Notes under the pieces: model-generated
The model's input: only the letters and a program-made list of their open reading frames with translations
Database searches by the model: none
What the model was told of the DNA's origin: nothing
Shown: positions 55,951 through 64,000 of the stretch, piece after piece
Layout: each line of letters begins with the position of its first letter
Position numbering within the stretch: position 1 is the stretch's first letter
Program-made: the position numbers and the translations under genes
NCBI GenBank assembly: GCA_950295325.1
Contig: OX485806.1
Span: forward strand, 434,001 to 498,000
Direction: 5' to 3'
DNA length: 64,000 nucleotides
DNA from: Polytrichum commune
Lineage: Eukaryota > Streptophyta > Polytrichopsida > Polytrichales > Polytrichaceae

Positions 55951-56481
55951 CAGGGTTGTCTATTGTGTCGTGACGGAGGCTAATCTCGGCATAATGTCGT
56001 GCCGTCACGACACGTATCCGTCACGACATTATGCCGGATGATGTCTTTATCCTGACGGACTTGAATTTTACCGAATTCTGTGTGTAATTACATTACCCCA
56101 TTTCGGACACGTAGGATGTAAGATGTCCACGTGTGATGACATGTCAGCAAAGTAGAGGTAAAGTGGGGAAAAAATTACTAGCGCCCGTCCGCCCCGTTCC
56201 CCCCCCCCCCCGGTCCGCCCCACACCCTCCTTAGTCATATTTTATTACTTTGATTTTAACAAAATGATAAACATAATGGCAAAATGGTTTACCTGGCGCT
56301 AGGCATATCCACGTCCACGTCGGCCTTTTCTGCCACATAGGACGCCACCTTGGCAAGAAGGTAAGTATTTTACCCACCCTACTAGCTTCCCCCTAGGTTG
56401 ACCCTACGTGGACCCTATTGTGTCATGACGGAGGGGTCCGTCATGACACGACACGTCATGACGTCGGGATAGACAACCCTG
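55951..56481. mobile_element. 531-bp deletion derivative of the hAT family
   Basis: The ends CAGGGTTGTCTAT/ATAGACAACCCTG are identical to the 15.5-kb element. TATGGAAT is duplicated exactly (55943-55950 and 56482-56489). The first 250 bp matches 8631-8880 closely, including the CGTCACGACA hairpins and a stub of the GTCCGC array. The interior is otherwise missing, so it can only be moved in trans. Confidence 0.92.
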
Positions 56482-56526
56482 TATGGAATACATTCATACC
56501 GTGTAAGGGCGTTACTTTTTCTTTTC

Positions 56527-57165
56527 TTGAAATACATTCCGTTTGTGGACTTTGATGACATATTTGGAACAAACATGGATGATGTAATCTTGCAAGAGTT
56601 AGAGGAAGAAATTTTGTTGATGTGCACCATGATGATGGCTACATGCAACACCCACAACTTGTTCAATCCAAATGAGTTGGAGGAAGGTGGCCAATCAATT
56701 GTCAATCCCAATGTGGGAGTTATGGATGTGTTCAGCCACATCCGCGAGGTGCCTACATTGTTCAAGGTTTTGACTAATTTTGAGGATCCCAAATTTGATG
56801 AATTTGCTTCCCTTGTGTGTCCTACAATTTGCGACAATGCCCGTAGCACAACTTGTGAGAGAATCATGAGTGGCAAGCCCATGAAGTTGACACTTGAGCA
56901 ACATTTGCTTGACTTTATCATGTATTTGAAGCATGATAATGTAATTAGCGATGAGTTTTTTCAATGAAATGTCACGCGGTCGACTTTGTATGACAATGTG
57001 ATTTTCATTGCTTTGCGCATCAACAAAGCACTTGCTGAATAGATATCTTGGCCCAATGCAGTCAATGCAGTCAAGCGGTGGCGGTTGTCTTATTTGAACC
57101 CTCATTTTCCAGGTTGCATCGGACTTATTGACGGTACACTCGTTGAGATTCGGAAACCATTGACA
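56527..57165 (+). pseudogene. PIF/Harbinger transposase fragment
   Basis: The frame carries the Harbinger N-terminal domain (FASLVCPTICDNARSTTCER; LEQHLLDFIMYLKHDN) and the first catalytic motif (HFPGCIGLIDGTLVEIRKP). It is broken by TGA at about 56965 (fits CGA) and TAG at about 57040 (fits CAG) but keeps one frame. It stops abruptly at about 57165, where an unrelated 51-bp tandem repeat begins; the rest of the DDE core is absent. The hAT derivative lies immediately upstream. It is a decayed 5' portion of a Harbinger gene. Confidence 0.8.
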
Positions 57166-57420
57166 AAAATTTCCAGCCCTTTGGGGTTCTTGCTGGAACT
57201 CACACAACCACTGAATAATTTTGCCAGCCCTTCAGGGCTCATCCTGGAACTCACATAATTTTCCAAAAAAATTGCCAGGCCTTCGGGACTCACACTGGAA
57301 CTCAAGACGTCGCCTCAGATTTTCGTCAGCCCATCAGGACTTTGATGGAACTCACAAAATCGACCTACTAAATGCGCTGGCCCTTTGAGGCTTAATCTGG
57401 AATTCGAGAAGTCGCCCAAG
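57166..57420 (-). repeat. 51-bp tandem repeat that encodes a 17-residue repeat on the minus strand
   Basis: Five units begin GAGTTCCAG (minus strand) with core GAGCCCTGAAGGGCTGGCAA. Three consecutive units keep frame and read SSSVSPEGLAIFLENYV, SSRMSPEGLAKLFSGCV and SSSKNPKGLEIFVNGFR. The outer units are frame-broken. It could be a coding-repeat relic or a minisatellite with a period divisible by three. Confidence 0.7.
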
Positions 57421-57954
57421 TTTTTTGCTAGCAGGGCTCTCACATTCACTTGCAGAATCCCCTAAACACCTGGATCAACACCGGCGATCATTCACTCGGA
57501 TCAAGAAGTTGTTGAATGTGAGGTCCAAGAAGCATACCTGAAGCTAAATTGTCCAGCATATTCTTAACGCAATTGCCAAAGCTCTTGTCTTGTAGATCCA
57601 TAACACACTTTGCGTTCCAACGATCCATCTCACGCACTCAATCCACGCTTCCTCCGGATCCCCAATGCAAGGTCGAGGTAAACGACGCTCCCAACTGCAT
57701 CGCCAAAATTCCCCTCCTGTAGATCCACATCTCTCCTAATTAAACCAGCACGCTCCGCAGTTCTATGATCCGGTTCGCGTTCAACCCAAGCTACCTCCAG
57801 TTCCTCAGCGAAAGTTTGAGCTAACTCTAGCTCCCAACGCGATCACCGAAGCTACGGAGATTCAAGCGCTTGGGAAGGGAATGAGGATGCGTTTCGGAAG
57901 GAGAAGAAGGGGGTAGGTCCCCATCAAAACCTTGGAGACAGGATCGAATGCTCA
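57421..57954. other. Intergenic DNA
   Basis: GC-richer, with no open frame and no recognised gene. Confidence 0.4.
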
Positions 57955-58516
57955 GGGGCGCTTCACACTATGGCCGAATGTCGAGAGGCCGTCAATTTCC
58001 ACCAATCAGATTGTAAAGAAACCATGAGTTTGGCCTCTCGACCTTTCACACTAGAGGCCAAAGTCCAAAGGCAGTCGCAATTTTAAATGTTTACTTTTTG
58101 AAGAAGGCGATGGATTCTCGAAGGAAGTTTGGGTGGGAATGGAAACCCAAACTATGGTCGAGAGGCCGTCGGTTTTTTTCATAAAAATATCAATCATTGG
58201 CAAGATCTTGGCCGTTAAATTGGAGGGGTTGTTTTGGGCAAGGAATAAAGTGGGATGCTCCTTTGGGTTTGGACTTTGGGCTCGGCCTTTGGAGACTTCA
58301 CACTATGGTTGTCCAAGTTGAGAGGCCGTGGGAGTTCATGGCCAAAGGTTTGGACTTTGGGCTTGGCCTTTGGAGGCTTCACACCATGCCCGGCCGAAGA
58401 CTCCACTTACTATATTTTATTGGCTATTTTCAGCCCATTTCTTTGGACTCTCAATAAAGTTTGGCCACTCAATCCCATGGCCTCTCGACTTGGATGGCCA
58501 TAGTGTGAAGCGGCCC
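57955..58516. mobile_element. GGGCCGCTTCACA-type MITE, copy B
   Basis: 562 bp with inverted ends (GGGGCGCTTCACACTATGGCC and its complement, extending to GAGAGGCC). TCA lies on both sides (57952-57954, 58517-58519), a 3-bp duplication compatible with PIF/Harbinger. Same family as 19694-20282. Confidence 0.8.
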
Positions 58517-58860
58517 TCAAACGATCCTGAGCTCGGGCTACCCGGAGTTGGACACCGTGTTTATGTTTAGGGGCTTGGCACATGGGTATCTTGCTGTCAA
58601 ATTTAGACCGGGAGCTTAAACCCATGGTGGAAACCCTGGGTATGACCCCGCATCTAGTTAGTTTAAGGATAAATTGAATGTTTAACGTGCAATGTGGGAA
58701 TGAGGTGCTAAAATGAGTTTGACCCTCAATTCCTTGATATAGAATGTTATTGGTTCAAACCTCCACACGACCTCCGACGCATGCACCTCAAGCTTGCCAA
58801 GCATGGAAGGTTTTGTAAGAAACTCCCTACCAAACTCCTTTGAATTAAAGGATAACTCTA

Positions 58861-59418
58861 TTGCCTACAAAGTGGAATGCAGATATCAACAATTTTGATG
58901 AACGTATGAAGTCCAAAATGGAGGAAGCAGCTTTGGAATTGGGCAATCTCATCGCCGCATTGAATTTGGGTTTGGATGTCGAAGGCAAGCCTGTAGAAAA
59001 GCTTTGTCCTTTGGAGTACATAAACATGGAAGGTGAAGATGATTTTGAGGTGGAAAATTCTACTGAGGAGCTTGTGCAATTAGTGCAAGATGGCGAACAA
59101 GTTCTTGATTCCATGGAAGTAGACCCATTGATTGTCGATAGCAGTGATGATGAGTCTAAAGTAGTGAAGCTAAGCGATGCACAAAAATATGCTAAAGATG
59201 TTTTGAATTTTATGGCTAGCCAAGGTTCTCATATTTTCAACACTCTGGAGTTGTTAGGAATGGAAAAAATCCATGACAAACTCATTAGAATTGGTGTTGC
59301 ACATTTAACATCAACAAATGTGACATTAGAAGCTTCTTTGTCTCCAGTGAGAGGTCTTTACCTGATCTCAATGACACACTATGATGTGCTCTTGTTGTTA
59401 TTCACAATTTTGAATTAG
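58861..59418 (+). CDS. Hypothetical protein, possible transposase C-terminus
   Basis: This intact 185-codon frame is acidic and helical: NADINNFDERMKSKMEEAAL, then VDSSDDESKVVKLSDAQKYA and KDVLNFMASQGSHIF. The last part recalls the C-terminal region of CENP-B/Tigger-like (pogo) transposases, but no DDE core is present upstream. The last 25 residues are hydrophobic and may not be native. It could be a domesticated or relic exon. Confidence 0.3.
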   Translation: MPTKWNADINNFDERMKSKMEEAALELGNLIAALNLGLDVEGKPVEKLCPLEYINMEGEDDFEVENSTEELVQLVQDGEQVLDSMEVDPLIVDSSDDESKVVKLSDAQKYAKDVLNFMASQGSHIFNTLELLGMEKIHDKLIRIGVAHLTSTNVTLEASLSPVRGLYLISMTHYDVLLLLFTILN

Positions 59419-59669
59419 ATTTTACATTCAAAAACATTGAAGTCTCGTATTTGTTATTTTCTTTTTTACATTGTAATTTTATTTTGATTTTCTACCTATT
59501 TTTTTGATAATATCACATTATGCACAAATCTTCAAAATGTGACATTATCAAATATGTCACACCTTGTTTATATCACTCTTTTTAGTGAAACGGATGGTGT
59601 GACATTATCAAGGTTAGACTGTAAACCCAATTTGACTTTGTGTTGACTTTCCAAGGATAAAAGACATGC

Positions 59670-60140
59670 AATTTATTTTATTTATAAAAATTATGACTTC
59701 AATTTTTTATTTCTTCTCGTGGTATTGAAGTGGAGTTCTTCGTTTGCTAATGTTTGTCATGTAAGATAACATAGCATTGGGAAGAATCGAACTAACAATT
59801 ACATTTACACTTTTAATTACATCACAATGGGTACAAGACATCAAAGTTGTGGGCAAATGCAAGGATTATGGTTTTTAAAGTTTAGAGTATATAATAGTTG
59901 ATTACAAGGTTTTCATATACTATCCTTTTACAAACAATGTATATGAGGCTCACAATAGATAAGGTGGTTCAATGAGAAACGAAAACAATTCCCCATAAAA
60001 TGTGAATACTATATTTGTGCTTGTGCTAGAAAACACACATTCAAATCAAAACAATACTTTAAATGTGTAGGTCACACCTCCAATTCTTGGTGGCCCCATA
60101 AAAAATATAATTACATTGTATAAACATGATGAAACTTGTT
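59670..60140. repeat. Dispersed repeat, copy 2 (empty SINE site)
   Basis: Matches 36425-37285 without the 377-bp SINE. TAATGTTTGTCA occurs once, at about 59747-59758, and the flanks continue directly. Confidence 0.8.
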
Positions 60141-61635
60141 GTAAGTTGATGCATTGTGGAGCCATAAATTTGCCAGGCATTATGCCCTCATTTACTTTGG
60201 GCTACCCTTGTGAAATGAATATTGTTCAACCTCAATGGTGTCCATTGCACGCCTCTGTAATGACTACATTGATTGTCCCAATTATACTATTCGGGTTTAC
60301 ACAATGCTATAACTATTTATTAAAAATATATTCTTCTACAAAGCAAAGTCATTTATGGTCTATAATATCTAACAACCTAAAGAACGTTCAATAGTAATAT
60401 TGAGCTCTTGAGTAAGACATTAGTGCATTGCGTAACTCCGAATAGTAACACACGCTAATTGGGACAAACACTTATAAGGCCAAGTTAGTGTGCATGCAAT
60501 GCTATTACTTTGGGCTTCCCTTGTGCTCAGGGGGTTCACTCCTTCTTATATTTTGCGTACACGTGCGTTCGGGACCTATTTATTGGGGGGCTATTTACCT
60601 TGCAGAAAAGATTATAAGGTATGGTATTTTTCAAAATAAAGGTGTGATGGTATTTTACATGTATTCTTTTTTCATTATATTAAACCCCCCTATATTATAT
60701 GTAAGTTTTTTACAAAATTTATCTACAATGAATATATTAGACCCTATTTTTTATCACACGTTGTTCTACGATTTTCGCCAGCGAACCCCTCGAGCCCTTG
60801 TGAAATGAATATTGTTCAATTTGTAAGGCACACTAACTACTAGTAACACACACTAATTGGGACATTTGAGTAATATCCTAGCCTTATATATATATATATA
60901 TTGAAATTAATAAATGAGTAGCTAAAATGCTCATTATTATTGTAGATTTTGGGGACAACTTGTTGGTTCTAATGAAAAGAATTTTAAAAATGGGGTTGAA
61001 AACTCCAAATTAGTCTAATGAACTTAGATTGGGATGAATCACCAACAAATTTACATATAACATGTTTTTATGATCCCCCTTAGTAGGTGTTGTGAATCGA
61101 AATTCATTGTGACCTTTACGTAAGAGTGGTACTTCTGATGAGTGATTCTTGTAGGTTCCTGTGTAAAATGAACTTGCTTTGAACATGAAAACAGGTCTTT
61201 GGGTTAGATTTGGACAAACATGTATCCAACAATTTGAATATTCATACTTTAATCATGTAATGTCCAAAGTGATATGCTAAGATGTGTTTTAGCCCCCTTT
61301 CAATCACCATTGACAAGACCCAATAGAATTAAGTTGTCATAATAATAGCAATAAAGTGGATGAGTTGATTAAGAGAATTGCAAAATCGATTCAAAAGCAT
61401 TCTCTTCTTAGTGCATGTTCACATGTTGTACACCAAATGTAAACACAAATGGGGTGCTAAATCAAGTAACATTAATATAGAGGGGAGTAGTCTCACCATA
61501 TGTCCCATGCATTCACTCTATATGAGCTTCATAAATGTGGGTCCCATAATTAAAACCAATATCTTCAAGTTCACAGGGCTTTACATAGAAACAACTGAGG
61601 ATTTTATTTGGTCACAAAATGTGAGGTATTGATAG
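60141..61635. other. Intergenic DNA with short direct repeats
   Basis: CCCTTGTGAAATGAATATTG recurs about 590 bp apart (about 60207 and 60796). No gene is supported. Confidence 0.4.
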
Positions 61636-61699
61636 TTGATTCTCTCATAGGGGAGTTGAAAGTGGCGGACGCTAAATCTTCCCCTACGAGCTTTCAAGG

Positions 61700-62580
61700 C
61701 GAAGTGGATAGAGGTCGGGCTTGCCAGTTGGAACCTCCGGGCAAACCCACAAAAAAAATTCCAAATTTTTAGATTCCGACCGAAATTTGTTACATGCTTT
61801 GCCTGACTATTTACCTGGATCAATCTATGTAAATATTACCACCCTTCTTACCATATCAACTATGGCATTACTTGACGAGGTTAAAGAATGGGCAACTACT
61901 ACTATTAAATGATACAACAATTTTCTTAATGTAGATACGTCAATGTATTGGATAATTGATTCAATTATTGATTTTACACTAAACATCTCTACAATGATCA
62001 ACAACGTATATGTTGTTGATATAACTAGATGTTTTTAATCCATTCCCATAGCAGGTAATGATACACTATATGATGCAATGGAGTTCATCACTGATCTTGG
62101 TATGACCAACTTAAGACGCAAACACCCTAGATCTGAACAACTTACTTTGGGTCAGAATCAATGACAAAGGAGTTATAACTAAAGCTCTATGGACATCTAC
62201 ATGTTCTAAATATGGTGAATGGTTCCCGATACCAATCATAATTTTTTACAAATTCATAAATGGTTGATTACGAACTGTTATGTACGTTTGGGTAACCAAG
62301 TATGGAAACAAATACTTGGTATATCCATGGGATTTTCATGCTCATCACTTTGGTGTAACTCATATCTCTCATCGTACGAGATAAAGTTTATCCAAAGATT
62401 GGCTAGATTAGGAAAAATCGAGATCATGTCCAAATTCAAATATGCATTTAGGTAAATTGATGATTTATGTTGGTTGAATGTGGTGGAGGCTAATAAATTC
62501 CTCAACCCGACACAACCTAGATATAAGGATAATCCATTATAGATTTATCCATTGGACATGATCGAGATCAAAACAGAGGT
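61700..62580 (+). pseudogene. Reverse transcriptase pseudogene (Penelope/non-LTR-like)
   Basis: Across frame breaks the strand encodes RT-like blocks in order: a motif-A-like VVDITRCF (about 62010), a motif-B-like GISMGFSCSSLWCNSYLSSY (about 62315) and IDDLCWLNV (about 62456; the expected Tyr before IDD is a stop codon, TAA). NPLWIYPLDMIEIKTEV follows. Stops and frame changes show decay. The motif spacing fits a reverse transcriptase; a Penelope-like affiliation is a guess. Confidence 0.6.
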
Positions 62581-62599
62581 CTCTCAATTCTCAGAATTG

Positions 62600-64000
62600 T
62601 CACGGTATGCGGCGTCGGCGGCGGCTACATCTTATCCGTTGGGATTCATCCATTTAAATTCGCATGAATGAATCTTAGATGTGGAGAGGAAGGCTCTTAA
62701 GTGAGGAGCCTCCTCCTTGGCTTGGCATTCATGTCAAGTCAAGTCTTGTGAGAGAGATTGTGTGAGGTGAAGATTGTATGTGGTTGCAATAAATCTTGAG
62801 TTCTTCTCTCCTTTCTTACACTCTTGGATTCTCCCGTTGTGGAGTGAGAGATAGTTTGACTCATTGTGTGCATTTGAAGAGAGATTAGAGTTCTTATGAG
62901 TGTTTGACTCTCTTCCTTCTCACTTGACAAGAATGCATTATTCATTCTCTTTTCTTCAAATCTTGAGCTACAACACTCAAGAAAAAGTGTGAGGACAAGT
63001 GATGGCGGGATTGTGAAGTGAAGGATGACAAACATCGCGGATTAGCGGAGCAACAAGAAGAAAAAAATTTGCTTATGAAGTTTATACATCACTTTGAATT
63101 ATGGTGAGATATCTCTAAATACTACACGGAATTTCTTGTCATGAGTTGCCCACAAGCATGAATTTGTGAAGTGGAAGGCGTAAGAGCATTCTTGATTCTA
63201 AAAAAGAATCAAATTTTTAACAAAAAAAGAGTTGGAGTTACTACATAAGGTTGTGTACTATGTAACTACTATGCATTGTACAAAGGCAATTTTTCTTATT
63301 CAAATCCTATAAACATAGCTTGAATGCTCACAACTTGTTGAAAAACTATACAAACACCAAGATTCAAGCAAATTTACAAACACTTTCTTTTGTCTCCCCT
63401 CCATGATGCATTCTCATGTCTAATTGTTGTGAGGACTTTTCTATGATCCCATTTGGGTTTACACTACTTGGGCTCATGACCTCCAAAAGACTTTGGGCTA
63501 GAGTCCATGGACTTCTTTATGCTCTCATCCAAGAAGTAGGTATCATGGTCATTCAAGAGCCATGGCCTAATGCATTTAGGGAGCAAGCATGGTCAACTTT
63601 ATGAAAAAAATGGTCCAATATACTGAAACCATAAATTTTTTTGGTCAAATGCCTAAAGTATAGTAGTAGCAAAGTGTTGTTTGAAATGGATTTGTTTCAT
63701 GACGCCCTCTATTTTTGTGTTATGTGCTCAATTATAGAATATCAAGATGAGATCTTCAAAACTTATCATCCAAAGTAATGCTCAAAAGGTAATGGCTAAA
63801 TTTGGTTTTGGATGTAGATTTCATGACCTTAAATATTTTGAAGTTGGATTTTTTTCATATTTTGTGAATTCCTTATAAATTTGAGGGCATCATTACAAAA
63901 AACTATAGAGCACATTTATTTAATGTAATTTTATCATGTTTTAAGCAAATACAATACAATTATGTGTTCAATATATTTACTTGCACACTACTTGCACCGT
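62600..64000. other. Intergenic DNA to the right edge
   Basis: No gene supported. 63740-63860 is a diverged copy of 30530-30660. A GCGGCGTCGGCGGCGGC microsatellite lies at about 62610. Confidence 0.4.

Overview
This is nuclear DNA from a land plant. It has plant-style spliced genes, TTTAGGG-type telomere-like motifs, a TIR-NB-ARC-LRR immune receptor and dense nested transposons. A glycerol-channel (GIP/GlpF-like) aquaporin exon at the left edge and a TIR box reading NHRGPDVKK point to a seed-free plant, most likely a moss or other bryophyte. That placement is an inference from gene families, not from a match to a known genome.

The main structure is a candidate giant DNA transposon at 2794-36374 (33.6 kb). 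It is bounded by a perfect 28-bp terminal inverted repeat starting AACACTATATTCG and flanked by TATG on both sides. It carries two divergent gene units. The minus-strand unit (25119 down to about 3562) encodes a protein with a DGQH motif reminiscent of ParB/DGQHR proteins. By splice phase it probably continues into an FCP1-like HAD phosphatase domain. The plus-strand unit (32628-35729) encodes a DUF7869-like protein with a DDE/RNase H-like residue pattern, a candidate transposase. About 26 copies of a 24-bp palindrome (half-site GTTTACGGACGC) are clustered in front of both genes and recur in several of their introns. One expands to a perfect 46-bp palindrome.

The giant element was later invaded. 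A 15.5-kb hAT element (8631-24112) sits inside an exon of the DGQH gene with a perfect 8-bp target duplication; removing it restores the reading frame. It carries a hAT transposase, a RING/coiled-coil protein, an acidic unknown protein and a protein kinase. Three long GTCCGC-rich arrays lie upstream of the transposase, RING and kinase genes. A CACTA-like MITE (26879-27957) and a long-TIR element (28142-29817) lie between the two divergent genes. Many transposon genes here are broken mainly by in-frame stops of the type produced by C-to-T change (CGA, CAG or CAA becoming TGA, TAG or TAA), with few frameshifts.

Right of the giant element are: a tRNA-type SINE with a 12-bp duplication (36530-36906), whose empty site is visible in a second copy of the host repeat near 59.75 kb; an unassigned coding fragment (37587-38162); a TNL receptor gene on the minus strand (41261-45763, at least five exons); and two probable receptor-related exons (46077-47576). 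From 46.5 to 64 kb the window is mostly small inverted-repeat elements, a 531-bp deletion derivative of the hAT family, pieces of hAT and PIF/Harbinger transposases, a reverse-transcriptase pseudogene and tandem repeats.
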